In this document: piece by piece, positions 12,567 through 26,482 of the stretch
How the letters are laid out: every line of letters begins with the position of its first letter
How positions within the stretch are numbered: position 1 is the stretch's first letter
From: Sorghum bicolor
Lineage: Eukaryota; Streptophyta; Magnoliopsida; Poales; Poaceae
Direction of reading: 5' to 3'
Length of the DNA: 64,000 bases
NCBI RefSeq assembly: GCF_000003195.3
Contig: NC_012870.2
Coordinates: 54,332,049-54,396,048 of the forward strand
Made by a program: the position numbers and the translations under genes
Notes under the pieces: generated by a model
Seen by the model: the letters and a program-made list of their open reading frames with translations, nothing else
The model's database searches: none
What the model was told of the DNA's origin: nothing

Positions 12567-15041
12567 TTTAAGTTCGAGGGCGCATATATTAGCCTGGGCG
12601 CATATATTAGCCTGATGACGTCACCCCACTGATCGATCAGCGTTATTTTCAGCTAATTCGGCCTGAATGCTCGACCAAACCATTTTCGTTAGTTCGTCCC
12701 TTAAGTTAAGGCTTTGGATCCACCAGAACTTTAGCTGCGAGGGATCCAAGCCGAGACAGCTAAAACTTAGCTAAATTTAAATCCCTTTAGCTGTTCCAAC
12801 CTTGTTAAACCCAACTTAAACATGGTTAAAGACAAAATTACCCTTCCTTTCTTCCGTGTCCATATCGGGGTCAATAAAAGTATAGGCAGCATGGTAAATA
12901 AACACTAGTTAGCTAGAGGATCCAAATTGTCCCAGCTAAACTTTAGCCATCTAAGATCACTGCCTAACTGATTCACCTGGGCTATTTCAATGTCCTGAAT
13001 TCTAAGAAGCGATGTCTCTGTCCTTTCTTGTTCTTTAATTTCTTGCTGCCCGTCATTCATTTGATCAATACAGTACCACAATGTGAAATTGCTCAGGCTT
13101 GACTGCTTGAGACTGACAGGAGTATGAACAGAGATTCTATAGAGATGACAAGCTTGCTGACTGCATCTGTGAATACGATCAGAAACTTGAAAATAGAGAG
13201 TAAATTCCTGCGTCTGCATAGAATACAGGTGAATCTAGACTGTTCTATTTACACACGTATACAGTGATGGGTACTCTAACTACGAATTGAGTGATGTATC
13301 ATTCATTCATTCATTCATTCATTCATTCATTCATTCATTCATTCATTCATTTGTAGACACTGAAACACGGAAACATATATGGGTGTCAAACACAGATTAG
13401 CCAGGATCAACTATCTCTCATCAGTGATTACGTTTGTTGTGATGATCGGAACATACTAGTAATATATCACAATTATCGTATGGTGAAGCGTCAAGCCATG
13501 ATTTGTCCACCCATACTTTTCACATTTAATAACTACATGATGATGGCTCTTTGAAAATTATCCTCATCGGTCAGGATCACTTACTTTATCTCACATTACG
13601 CAATGAACAAACTGCATACTAATCAAGTTAATCAACAAAACTTTAATTTTTTTGGTTACTAGTACCTACTTCATCATCCAATCATCAGGTTTGATGCACC
13701 TCACAAATCCACAACCAAGTCAACACATAGCCCTTTGCAAAGGAGGATTGGTACACATCAACTATTTTTTAATTTCAACGCCTCCAATAAGCAAGTGCTA
13801 GCTAGGTCATGAAATCTTTTAGGTATTGAGCGTGTGATGTTGCATCCTTATGTCAGGGTGTTCTGTTTTGTTTTTTAAAGAAATAGTTGAAACAAACACA
13901 TCAACTCTATCCAAAGTCCCTTTCTGAAAGCAACATATTTTAGGAGTACTTCCAGCATGCCCCATATGATTGGTCCTAGTCATATGCTATGGCGCAAAAT
14001 GAACTACTACTTAATTGTGGAGGTTGGTTTGCCCTGCTTTCTGGGCTCCTCAATTTGGACCTGACGATAGTTTGGCCACAGCAACTAGCAAACACAAGGC
14101 AAACAGCAAGATTTGGTCCTAATGATAGGTTGCTATTAGCAATCATTGCCCTGCTTGCTTCGTCCACGACATAAGGAATCTGATGCCACTTAACTAACGG
14201 CTCATGTTTAATTCAGATAATGAACATAAAGTGATTTTGTTCCATGGAGAATAGGACATGATTTCAAGATGCAGATGCTTATTCTTTGAGATAAATGAAC
14301 TAACTATTACACAGTAAAGTTAGTAGTCACAGAACAAAAAATTTCTAACCGGGTATAATGATTCTAGTGAATTGCTATCTTTTTTCTTTTGCACTCAATC
14401 TCTTGGGTTTGGGTAGGTGCTCAAGCACTGACAAATTGCATACCATATTTCTGATATGTCCCTTTCTCTCTGACACAATATCTGGAATTTTCGCTCTTCC
14501 TCGTTATGATGCTCGATCGTGTAGTATATATCTGAAAAACTATTCGTCGGCAAGGGATTCTTCAGGGCCCCATGCGATTATGTGTTTCGGTGGTAGGATT
14601 ATTGCGTTAATCAATGCACTTTAGGCACATGGAGAAAGAAAGAATTTGGGGGGAAAAGCATCTGTCATTTTTCGATTTGATGCCTTACCACCATATGGCA
14701 TACTTCTTAGGTTGGCGAAAGAATTCAGAGAATTTTGTGTATATGTCTGTCAATGTGTGTGGTGGTGGGGTATTGTGTTTCTTTTTTAATTTCATGAGTT
14801 ATCACCGTACTATACCTTTGTGGACTTCATGGCACAAGTTTATTTATTGATGACTATTTATCAATGTCAAATCTTGCTTCCAGGATAAAGTTTATGGACA
14901 AGCTTAATTAATGGGGCTTTCTCAGTTTAGATAAAGAAAACAAACAGGAGCGTCAAGAGACAAACAAATAAACAAAGAAAATGAAAAAAGTACAGCAATC
15001 TACGTTAAACTTAGAATTCATTGGTCAAACTTTCTGGAGAT
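12567..15041. other. intergenic DNA, no gene seen
   Basis: Contains the tetranucleotide repeat listed separately and a 'gctaaactttagc'-rich patch at 12720-12960 that resembles a decayed grass MITE. Short frames at 12905-13219 and 14358-14850 have no recognisable domains. Confidence 0.5.
13300..13351. repeat. (CATT)13 microsatellite
   Basis: Thirteen perfect CATT units in a row. It is likely to be length-variable between individuals. No coding frame depends on it. Confidence 0.95.
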
Positions 15042-15046
15042 ACTTG

Positions 15047-18000
15047 TGTAACATCCAGATTTTTACGAAAACTAAAAATACGAGCTTTTTAAAATTTTTT
15101 TCCTATTATCATGTGAACCATATAGTTTTAGATCTAACTCGATCCTAACCCGCTAACAAATCGTGGCACACATATAGATTTGTTTGTGGGCAAGTGCTTC
15201 TATTCGTGAGTCATCTTAAGTTGGGTCTTGTTTAGGGTTTTGAGTTTCTTTTGGAGTGCACAATCCGTAACAAGTCTTCTTGAATCTTCGTTGAGCCTAT
15301 CTCAAAGACGAAGCGAATCCCTTCTCAACCTTTTCTCTTGTTGATCTCATCTCTAAATCTCCGCCGCTAAATCTATCTTGAATTTTTGGCGACTCATCTC
15401 AATCTCTTTTTCCTTTTCCTCTCAACCATTTTAGCAAAATGGAAAAGCCTTCCTTCTTCTCTTGGGCTCCAACTCCTTCTCTTTCTCTCGCTGTAGCCCA
15501 GCTCGCCCTTCTCCTGCTGGACCAACCTCCCTGCCTCCTCTCCTTAGCCCATCCCGCGCACCAGGCCCGGCCAACCTTCTCCCCTTCCGGCCTGCTATCA
15601 CCACCAGCCCAGCCAGGCCGGCCCGCTCCCCTCCCCTGCCTCGGCCCAGCCTGGGCGCCCTTCAGGCGAGCACCCACGCGCGGCCCAGCACCCCAACCGG
15701 CCTGCTAGGCCCAGGACGCGACGCACCCTCCCTGGCCAACCCTAGCCGCGCGCCCAGCTCTCCCAGGCCGCCGCCGCCGCCGCCTAGGGTGGACAGAGCC
15801 GCACCCGCGCCCCTCCTGCTCCGTGCGCGCGCCCGCATCCACTGCCGCGTGTCCCGCTGCGGACACGGACGCCGAGGATCGACGCCTCCACCCCGAAGCC
15901 CTAACGCTCGTGTATAAAAGCAGCAGCAGCCGCTCGCCCTTCTTCTTCCGCGCACCCGCCACCGCCATAGCCGACTCGGAGCTCCGTCCCTCGCCACCGT
16001 CGGCCGTGCGAAGCCTCGCCCTGACGCGTCCGCGCCCTCGACCTCGTCGCGCCCAAGACGCCGTGCACCCTCGCCGCGCCGAGCCCCGACCCCACGACGC
16101 CGTCGACAGAGCCACCGATACCGCGCGCCGGGCACCAGTGCGAGCCCCTTCGCCGAGCACCCGATGCGCCCCGTCGCCGCGGTGCCACGTCCCTGGTTCG
16201 TCAAGTCGGAGCCTTGCTCCTCTCCGAACATCGCCGACGACCAAGACGCCGAGCAGCAGCAACGTCGGCCGCGACCCCGACGAAGCTCCCCTCGACGTCG
16301 CGCACGGACCCTGTCGTGGCCACGCCGAGCCCTGGCCGAACCCCGACGACCACGGCCGGCTGCGCGGACGCCCCAGCGCTGCCAAGCCCCCCCTCGGTGC
16401 CCCGCGACGTCAGGCACCGCTTGGCGCCCCCGCAACCCACGACACCGAGCAGCAGCAGAACCGCGGCTTTGAGCTCGCCGCGGTCATCACCCTGTCCGCG
16501 AGCTGCGACGTCGCCCGAGCACCTGGCCGCGTGCTCGCCGCGGTGACCACGTCGTGCCCATGCCGCCGAGCTGTTCCAGAGCTACGCCACCGCGACCGGT
16601 ACCTCGACGCGCCCTCGCCAAGCCTGCCCCTGCCGTCGTGAAGCCGCAACTGGAACGCTCAGCAGCAGCACTTCCCTTTGCCGGAGCCGAGAACGCAGCG
16701 AACCACCATGCCGTGAGTCTCAAGCCCCAAAACTCTGCCTATTCCATCTCCATCCATCAACCTCGTCATTGTTGTGCTGAGATCGGCCTTCGTGCCGTGT
16801 TCTACACCTTGCAGGGAGGATGTGCCCCTTGGGGCACCATTGCTGCATGGCTGGACCACGCTGCTGCCCTCGGCTAACCCCTGGACTCGCTGCAGCAAAC
16901 CGCAACCGTCTCCAACCAGCCGCAGCAAGCCACAGCTGGTCGGCGGCAGATCATAGCCGGATCAGAGTGGCAGCAGCAGGCCTCCGCCGCCTTCCTCGCG
17001 TTCGGCAAGGTCGAAACCCCCCCCAAAACCCTAGCCGACGTTGGAACTCCATATTGATTCATATCCGTTCATACATCATTTCGTTGTCTGTCGTTTGTAC
17101 ATGATCATTCATCTCATATCTTGTCTAATGCATGATCTATCTTCGTCTATATCCATGCCTGTGCCGTGCCTTCGTGCCGGTCTATTTATCTATTTATCTA
17201 TTTATCTATCTCTCTCTCTCTCGTGCTATGGAAATGTGCTACTCCGAGATATCGTCGTGTTGGTGTTGTTTTTTAGTCATTTGTCAAGTTGTGGTTCTTG
17301 CGGGTTGTGTGGTTCTTGTCGCCTTGGATCGTGCCTTCGAGCCGGTCGGGGGATCGTAATACGTTTGATCATTTCGATCGTGGGTTCGTCCCACCGTGAT
17401 CGCGATGCCGAGCGTAACTCGTTTCCCGTGTTCAGTTGACTCTGTCGCGCCACGGTCGTTAGCTCTTGTTCTTGTCCCGCAGACGTGGTCATCGTGGACT
17501 CGATGTCTTTATCGACGCGGTTCTTATCCGCACACTCGAGACCTAAGTGACCTAGTCTAGTGGGATACGAATTAGAGGACAACCTTCGTGGGACTTACGA
17601 AAGCCAACTCGTTAGGTGGAGCTCATGGCCGCGAGTCGCCTCGCCATGGTCATCGGGCTTTACCATGTTTCTCGCATGTTTATCTTATTCTATCTCGTAT
17701 GCTTATGCCACCTAGACCCGAGCATTTCCCCTAGTTCCCACGATGACAACCGCATCGTCTGGAACTATAGGAATGACCTTGTGCCGATTCAGAAGCACCT
17801 AGGTCGTGAAGTGTTATGAGTTGGAGTAGATTGTGGGGTCGTATCCCTTTTAACCAACCGTTTTTCGTTCTATGGCATGTTGGTTGGAAGAGTGTGATTT
17901 CGTTCTTCTCTCTTGGTCTCAATCCCCGTCGATCCAGTTAGATGCGGATTGAGCCCTTCTGCTTGTTTAATGTTTTGTTTCCAATTCCGTGATTCCCGTT

Positions 18001-20573
18001 GTCGCTATGGCAAGTGGATCAATGGGAAGTGAAACCCGTGTCTTTTTCCACCTTTTTGGTTCTTTGTGTTTAAACTCTTGTATGCTTGTACCTATTCGAC
18101 CGTAGCATTTCCTTGGTTCTCGTGGTGACAACCGCACCGCTAAGAACCCTGGTGATGTCTTAGTGCATTTAGTGCACCTAGGTTGTGGTACCCTACAAGT
18201 AGTTTGAGCACTCGTGTTCTTGTGTGTCACTCTTTCTAATCCCCCATCTCTTACCATGGCGAGTGGGTGGGAAGAAGTAGACCACTCCCCTTTTCTTCTC
18301 TCCTTGTTCCACCCCCTCTTGGCTCTCGCCAACTACAATGGCGTATGGGTTGAGAGAGACAGGAACTTCTCGTGCTCATAGTCTTTTCGATTCCTGTCAA
18401 CCTCTATGACACTTGGATCGAGAGACCGTAAGCTGTGGTGGTTGCTTAGAATGAGTTAGAGTCTAAACCATTTATTAAAGCGGTACAGGTTGACTCAGTT
18501 GACCCAGGAAGTACTGGCTAGGCTAGGACTCTGACTCGTACTTAGTGAACAGCCAGTCCCGTTTCTTTTAGCCCAGGGATCGGATATCCACCGAGAGGGC
18601 TAAGTCGTTATCCTTTCGGTGCTCTCTTAGTGTAGTTGTTCTTCAGTGTTCTTCGTCTCTTTTCGCAGTCTTTCTAGGTCTAGTGGTCTGATTGTTTCGC
18701 CTTGTTTGTCACTTATGAGGTAGTCGCTTTGGGGTTAGCTTCGATCGGATCAGGACCCGTTGGAGGGAGGACATGCGGAAAGAAGGATCTTGGATGAGTA
18801 CAACAACAAGTGAACTGAGGATTTTGGAAATGTCACTCGACAGGTGCCACGTCCCACCCAACCTCGTAGAATCCTATTAGACATGCAATATTATAGATGC
18901 TAGTGCTTTACTTTTATGCAAATGAACTATGATAGGTTGCATGGTAGAAATGCTTGTGAGCCATTGCCTTGTTGCAACCTATAACCCTCGCACACCCGCT
19001 GTTAGGTTAGATGCTTGCATACTACTTGCTACTGCTTCTACTACGCATTATATCTATGATGTGATGCAATGTGGAAGATTGGATGTGAGTGGATAAGGCA
19101 CGTGGTGCCAATAAATGGATAATGAGATGGTAATGGATTTGGGGAGATCTTGGCATGTGTCTTGGGTGTGTGGTGAGGGTCGAGTCGACCGAGCAGGATC
19201 TACGATGAGTCTTGGGACAAGTCTTGCCGGGGGACGCTACCTGGGCGTTCTCCATGAGAGTTACCTGTGGCGGGTACATGTGATAGGGAGAGGTCCCGGA
19301 GTGGAGTGTCTTCGTGGGACGAAGCGCCGGGATGGGAGGTGCTGTTTAGCACGGGGTAGCCGGATGTCCCGTCGAGTGGGGCATCGGTTGGCCCCTCGTG
19401 AAGATGTCCTGTTTGGTCACCCTAAGGACTGAGATGTTCTGTGGACCGGGTCTTAGGAAGCCTTACACGCCACTCGCCTTATTATGGTGCGGGACGGATG
19501 TACGACCAGCTAGTGCGGTGCCACTACTACTAGGTTGATAGCAGATAGTGTAGGGAGGTACGGGCATGAGGACCCACACCCTCCTAAGACAGCGTAGTGA
19601 CCTTGGGGGCCCGGTACTACGCCTCACAGTCTCAGCATGCCGGTGGTACTCCGGTATGGCCCCAGTTCTGAGTGGTAGTGTGGCATCGTGTTTAGTTGGG
19701 AGGCAGTTCGGAATCAGCCTAGACGGGGGCCACCGTCGATGATGGTGATCTTGTGGTTAGTGTAAACCTCTGCAGAGTTTTGGTTGATCGATCGATACAT
19801 ATGCCGATTCGTCGGCTATGGACCTTTCCTAAGTACAACTTCACTTGACTAGAGAGAGGAGTCCCTTCTACCTTCCCCTGGGTTTGTGTTGGATCCGGCG
19901 TTGGCCGTTGAGGCAAGGCACGAGCGGGAGTCGTACTTGCCGCCTAGAGAGTGAGAGTGTGGTGAGATGTGTGTGATGGGATGGATGGATGGATGTGTGG
20001 TTGAGATGGATTAAAACTTGATGAATTATTATTATAAAATACTGATGAACTTGCATAGGAGAAACTACAGCCATATATGTAGGCCTCTTGAATCACCCTT
20101 TGCATTCCACTTACCACAAAGCTTACGCAAAAGCATAGGGTGGGAGCCAGTGGCCAGTACAAATCGTACTGAAAGTTGTTTAGCAGGTTTTGAACGTGGT
20201 CTTTGACGATAACTACGGAGAATAGAAGGATTAGGTGGTCTCGTTTCTGCGCTCAAGTTTGGTTCGGAGATGAAGGCTACGCCCGCTGATAAACTACGCC
20301 GACTTTGATGATTGCCCGTGAAGGAGGAGCCTTCACCGCTGACGCGCTACATCAACTCTGATATAGACGGTGTGTGTTTTCGCTAGAAAAACGATGTAAT
20401 AGGCTTGTTGACCAAGAGTTGTAAAGTAAATGTGTTGTAATCTTGTTTTTTTCACGATGTATGACTATGATAACAGCTGATATATGATAATGTGATGGCT
20501 CAATTTTTGAATTATCACATTATAATTCGAATCTGTGGATTTTCCCCTTTGTGGAAAAATCTAGGTTGTTTCA
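15047..20573 (+). mobile_element. very long solo LTR (about 5.5 kb) of a Ty3/gypsy-type retrotransposon
   Basis: Starts TGTAACATCC and ends TTGTTTCA, so TG...CA with near-inverted tips. The perfect 5-bp duplication acttg lies at 15042-15046 and 20574-20578. A TATAAAAG box at 15913-15920 splits it into about 0.87 kb of U3 and about 4.6 kb of R/U5. The first part of R (15920-17040) is extremely GC-rich and opens spurious frames in every phase. No gag, protease or RT motif is found, and the start is not repeated at the far end, so I read it as a solo LTR, not a full element. Similar long 'TGTAACA' LTRs belong to Tekay/Del-like chromoviruses of grasses; that assignment is from memory. Confidence 0.65.
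15913..15920 (+). promoter_or_regulatory. TATA box inside the large LTR
   Basis: TATAAAAG is followed by CAG-rich sequence. It is positioned as the core promoter of the retroelement LTR. No host gene follows it. Confidence 0.5.
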
Positions 20574-20578
20574 ACTTG

Positions 20579-23500
20579 TCTTCACTAAAATAAAAAAATG
20601 CGCTGGAACAATAATTGAAATCTGGATCTTGTGCAATATATTGCAATAGGTACAAAGAAAATGACTGGTAGGCAAAATGGACAAAAAAAGAACAATATAT
20701 ATTCGCATGGTTATGTTCCAGCTCTCTCATTTATGCTAATGCTTATGTAGTTATGTGCTTTGGTGCGTGTAAAAGTGAACTCTGTGGTGAAGCCATGACT
20801 CATACATGCACCTAAAGCGTCAATAATTACTAGCACATATATAGTCATTATTGATCCAACATCCTCCAATTCATATGTTGTTGTCAGTTCTATTAAGTTT
20901 TCCTAGATCATTGGACAAAGCATACTCTAGTGGCAACGTATGGAGCCAGACCTCACACAATAACAATTGATCTTAGCCTCTAATAGGTTCTTGCAAACCG
21001 AATTTTCTGCTGCACCTCAAAAGTTAAGATTCGGTCATGAAAGTTTATTGTTGTGTGTACGTGGGTCATACAGGAGATCTAGTTGTGGAAAATTTTGGTT
21101 CCACCATTTTCCTCACCAGTCATATTGGCTAGCATGGTTTGTGCTGCAAACAAGATGTGTGTTGACCACAAGAGCTGGAGACATGCATGGTGCTGAAAAA
21201 GGAGAGGTGGTTGCTTTGTCAGTTGGGTGGATCATTCGTTACATTACGTTCAGGGTGTTGGACTGTAAAGACGTTTTGCAAGGTGGGCAAGAGGTCCCCA
21301 TCACAGATTTGTGGAGGATTTGGTGATGGTGATTGCAGCGTAATTCAGATCCCATCTGAACATAGATTAGAAATTGAGTACAACCCTTGTCCTTGTCCTC
21401 TCAAACTACTAGATTGATGATTTTTACAATTATTTATCTTTTTTTTTCTAGGGCAGCTCACTTAATCCGACCACCCCTAGAAACAAGAGCTTTCTAAGGG
21501 CGTCAAGCTTAAGTAAACTGTGCTTGAATATGGATTTACAAGGCGGATTATTAAGGGAAACGCCGCTCAAAATACTTTCTATAAATCCTTTCTTCCTCTT
21601 CAGATCGTTGACTCATAATCCGAGCCCCTTCATTTCTTGGAGAAGCTAAAGAATTGCAAAAATAGAGGGGGAAGGTTTTGCCCCTAGAATCTTTGAATGA
21701 GTTTGCTTTAAAAGGTGAGATTATGCCACCTCTAATATCTTTTTTGAAGTTTGCTCATAGATTTCTTTCTAACTAGGGTTCCCATCTAGAGAGAGACATT
21801 ATGGTTAATTCTCCATTGATATCAATTTAGATAACTAGTGCTATCTGTCTCTCTAATCATTGTAAACATAATGTACACAATATGTGAAGTGTGGTTAATA
21901 TTTTAGTTTTAATACATCTAACATCATTACTAACCATGGCGTACTTTGAAGTGGTGAATTAGTGGATCATGATATATATGTATATTAAATGTGGCGGTAC
22001 ATATATGTAAAAAATGGTGTGAGAATATGAAATCAAATATGGCAGGAAATTTCAAAAATCTAAAGTATTTCTAGGGGAGACTGTAAATGTTCATTTGCAG
22101 AGTCACTTGGTTAAAGCTCACCACCTTAGGAAATCTATTTCTAGGGGCAGTTACATTAAGCTAACCACCCTTACAAATCCATTTGAGCAAACCTGAAAAT
22201 GTATTTCTAGTAGCGGTTGAATGCCTATCTCTATAAAGGCCACATCTTTACAATCAATACTGTAGTGTCGGTTTCGAAACCACCCATCGATACCGTTTAC
22301 GACAGTCTCTGAAAATTGTTGTTGCAGTATTGTTAGCAATTTCTCATATCATTATTGGTACTTGTGGTTATCTCATAGAGTTTTTTTTGCGGTGGTGCGG
22401 CTGTTATTTTTGTTGTTGTGTGTGTGGATGGGGTGGTGGGTGGGGTGTTCGTGAAACAGCAACAACAGCACGTTAATGTTTAATCTGAAATTATTCACTA
22501 AGATGAAAATCCTGTCCCTGATAATATTGGCAGCGCAACTGTGTGATAATCATGCATGCCTACTCAGTCTTTGGTCATCAACTCTAGCACGCATCGTTAA
22601 TCATCATAAAACTTATCAATAATTTTCATGTAACAATCTCAATAGTTGTTGTCAAATTAATATCTATTATATTTTTTAATCATCAAATTGTGTATATAGG
22701 TCCCAGGGGCTGAGGGGCCCAGAGTCATTGCACCCTGCATGCGCGTTGATGTTGAAGGCTACGTGCGAGAAGGCTGACGTGACTGCTTCAATAAAAAAGG
22801 CAACTAATGTATAGGAGAGCCACTTCATATCAATTTATCTTTATTAATTAACTGTTTTTGATTAGATGATAATCGTGCACATGCATGATAGACTATGAAA
22901 TTGTCGGCAGATATGAATTCAGTGCTAGGAAAGAGTCATGGCATACAGATTTTACTAGAATGGTGAAAGTAATATTCCCTACAGACCAGGACATTTCTTT
23001 TTTTATAGCTTTCTCGTCACCAGGATATATATATAGCTGGCATATAATTCACTTAAATTTATATGCTACTTTTGCAGGAGGTTTTTAAGCTAAGATAGCA
23101 CATGTCATTATTATATTCCTTTTTATGTCACTCAGAAAAGAATTCTTTAGTATGCCATAAAACTACCATAATTACAACAGGTAACACAACAATGTTTTGT
23201 AGTAGTAATAGTTTTGTTAAAGTGATGTTCCCTAAATGGCTGGCACAATAAAAAAATATGTTTGCAAGTGTTCACCAAAAAGGTTGCAACGCGCATCAAA
23301 CCGAAGTTTTGCCACAATGGAATGTTGGGCGACAGCAAACTTTAGGCTTTAACAGGACACACATGTAAAGGTATTCAGCGAAACATCCACGATGCTTCCT
23401 CCAAAAAAGAGTTCTGCGTATTTAAGCGATAGCTCCACCTTCACAGAGGGCCCACCCTATCTAAAATCAATTTTGCTTCACATTCTTGCAGATAAAGACA

Positions 23501-25319
23501 TTACCGTCTTGCTGTATTATTGGTTGGGCACCAAAATGTTTCACTCAAGCGGCTTGTGATATTAGTTGAGTATTATCAATGTCCTAACTGACTATATATT
23601 TTTTAAATGGCTGGGGAATATGGAAAAGAAAAAAAGTTTGACTTATTTTTGTTGCAAATTAAAACCAGTTCACATAATGAATTGTATTATATATTGATCT
23701 TACCAGGCAAAGTTGCAACAAATATGAAATAAATATAATGATGATGTCTTTATGGCTAACAAACAATTAAACCCCATATCTGTTCCAATATACACTTAAT
23801 CTCCCTGAACCTTTATTTAGAACGTGGTAATAAAGCTTTACATTCCTTTCCTTTAATTTAGAGTTCATGACTTCCTACTAATACTCCCTCTGGCTAATAA
23901 TTTCAAATGTAAGTCAGTTAGGACATTGAAACAGGGTTGAACTTTGACAAGCATGAACTCTACAAAACATTGACAAGCATTTCCCATAAAATAGTTTAAT
24001 ATTTCAACTATTTATGACCAATCTAGCTTTTAACACCAGCCATATTATTTGAAAATAATGCTCAACATAAAACAAATAACCTAATGGAATGAACCGGAGG
24101 TTGACACATATTGTTATCCACATAGTGATAATTTTAAGTTATCTACTTGTCCCATTTGATATATAGCTTGGTATCGATCTCATATGACGCAAACAGCGCA
24201 CAACCATATATAGTTCCATGATAGAAAATGATTTTCTATCCCAACTCACCGGCATAATAATGAGAGAAAAAAAGTGATCAATTCCACAAACCAACCAAGA
24301 ATGATAAAGGAAATTGTTGAATTGTAGATAGTGGCAGTACATGATATCGGCATGCATGGTCACACATAAAAGGTGAGGTGTCCATAGTGTTTGGACTTTT
24401 GGATAGGGATATATGCATGTGTGCATCATTAGGTGTGGGTTGGTGACAAGGAGAGCACGGTGGGAATGGCTTTTTCAGACAACATTGGTCGGCTGAGGTT
24501 TTTCTGTGGGAGAGAGAGAGCCAGATCCAGATGGAAGGAAGAATATAGCTAGGCAGCAGCTATATATTGAGGTAGACAAACATGCAAATACCTTATCTTA
24601 TTTATTATTATTTTTTGTGTTGGTGGTGTTACCAAGATAACTTCAACGACCTGTCTCTTTCTTTCTCATCACCACACAGAAAGTTTCATGATTGCTAGCT
24701 TACTCTTTCACAATAATGCTGATTTTATGTGTCAGTTTTATTTTGCACATTTCAATGCATATTGCAGAAACATTAGTATATATCCCACTGCTACGATTTA
24801 TTATGTCAGAACGAATTTCAGAAATATCATTATTGGCAACAGATTGTATGATTTTTTTTTGTTTTCACTTCTGTAATCACAAGCAAGAACATCCCTCAGT
24901 AATCACTTTTGAACTTTTTCGCTAGGACTACTTTTTCAGGTGGACATCAGGAAGAATGCTACTACTTTTGTTCTAGAACTTTTTTATGATATATACGTAA
25001 TAAACACTAAAGCTTAGGCTGTTCAAAATAATAAAACTAAACGTAGAAATAAATAGGAAAAATAGTGCACACATAGCTGAAAAGCTATATACACATGGAG
25101 AACATAGAGAATAATGAAGGGTCGGCATGCTTGCATGCGTGCATAAAGAATCCAAGAGCTGAAGAGAGAGGTGAGGTCGTTGTGAGTCCAAGTCATCATC
25201 CACTATCGAATGTTGCCCAACTGAATGATGGCAAATCATTGGTAGGGCCAGACCAAATCCCCGTCAGCATGTGGACGTGTCAAAACAGCTATAAGAGACG
25301 TCGACGGTCGGCAGGATTT
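20579..25319. other. intergenic, transposon-derived DNA, no gene seen
   Basis: AT-rich. At 21450-22330 motifs such as 'tttctaggggcagtta' and 'gctaaccaccc' recur in both orientations, like the subterminal repeats of a CACTA element. At 23883 a Stowaway-type end (CTCCCTCTGGC) has no visible partner. A GT/GGT-rich stretch lies at 22385-22450. Short frames at 20967-21417 and 24139-24429 have no recognisable domain. Confidence 0.45.
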
Positions 25320-25600
25320 TCTTGCTTTGTTGAGAGGCAAACCCGCCTCTCACGCAGAATCAGCGGCGCTCTGCTCGCAACCGCCTCCCATAAAAAACCC
25401 ACAATTCTCCTGCTCGTCTCCGTTAATCGTGTTAACGAAGACAGACACTATAAAGTCATTGTCTTTGTTAATACGATTAATAGAAGGCGGCAATAGAAGG
25501 CGGGCTTTATTAATCATCCGTCTCCATTAATACTTTAACGGAGGCGGCCGTTTTATAACGTCTGCCTCCATTTAAATTTTAGCATTTTAAAAAAACTTTT
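25320..25600. repeat. CACTA-like subterminal repeat block
   Basis: Contains repeated 'gtctccgttaa', 'aacggaggc', 'gaggcaaacccgcctc' and 'gaaggcgg' motifs in alternating orientation. This style is known from ends of grass CACTA elements. No terminal CACTA could be tied to it, so it is probably a fragment different from the element starting at 25654. Confidence 0.4.
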
Positions 25601-25653
25601 GTATTGTGATTTAAATTTGAATTTAAATTATATTTTCGCAAATCAAATGCATA

Positions 25654-25920
25654 CACTACTAATGAGGCATTGGTCGATGTTCAAAATGGCCAAAAACCTC
25701 GGCCTTTTTGCGGCCCGAGGTTAAAGACCCCTTTAGCACCGGTTTATAACACGAACCGGTGCTAAAGGGTCCTGCCCAACGGCTACTGACAGGTACTGTC
25801 GGGGCAAAGACCCTTTAGCACCGGCCAGTGCCACGGGCCGAGGCAACACAAACCGGTGCTAAAGGATCACCCTTTAGCACCGGTTTTTGCCCTGAACCGG
25901 TGCTAAAGGTCCGGTTTATA
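25654..25920 (+). mobile_element. left end of a CACTA (En/Spm) transposon with hairpin subterminal repeats
   Basis: Starts CACTACTA. From 25730 to 25910 the motif CTTTAGCACCGG occurs six times in alternating orientation. Two pairs fold into perfect long hairpins (25731-25767 and 25870-25909). Such arrays near a CACTA tip are the transposase-binding subterminal region. The right end is not securely found in this window, so the element may be truncated or rearranged. Confidence 0.65.
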
Positions 25921-26482
25921 GGCCGGATCCCTCCTCCTCTCTGCCCATTTGAAACCGAGAGCACCATTCACCATTGTTGTTCTTGAAGCTTCTTCTTGCT
26001 TGTTCTTCATTTGTTCTTCATCTCCGATGCCCATCGTTGATCTTCTTCGACTCCGTCATCGTCTCTTCGTGCTTGGAGGTGACTAACTTCAGTCTTTCTT
26101 GTCTTTTTCGTGTTATTTTTGGCTTGTGATGTTTCCATCATTTTTAGCTCAAATCCACTTTGTTATTTTGAATCATTCACATGAATTAGTATCCATATAT
26201 ATATATATATCATATTTTATGGTTTACCTAGTATTAATGTAGTTTGTAAGAATGAATTATAGTATCTTTTTATGATCTTAGAAAGTAGGATAGTTCAAAT
26301 TAATTGGTTTGTTAATATCACTTGATTTATTTTTATTACTACATAATGTCTATTGTATAATTTAGAAGATTTGTTGAAGTAACTAGACAAATAAAGGATA
26401 TTATTAGGTTCTTCTTTAATCATACATGTTTACTAGTAAATGTGGAATTTATAATCGTTTAAAAATTGAGTATGGATAGTAG

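Noticed and set aside
15399..17060. Many overlapping frames of 60-270 codons on both strands
   Set aside because: The region is extremely GC-rich inside the large LTR, so stops are rare in all frames. Composition is Arg/Pro/Ala noise without domains.
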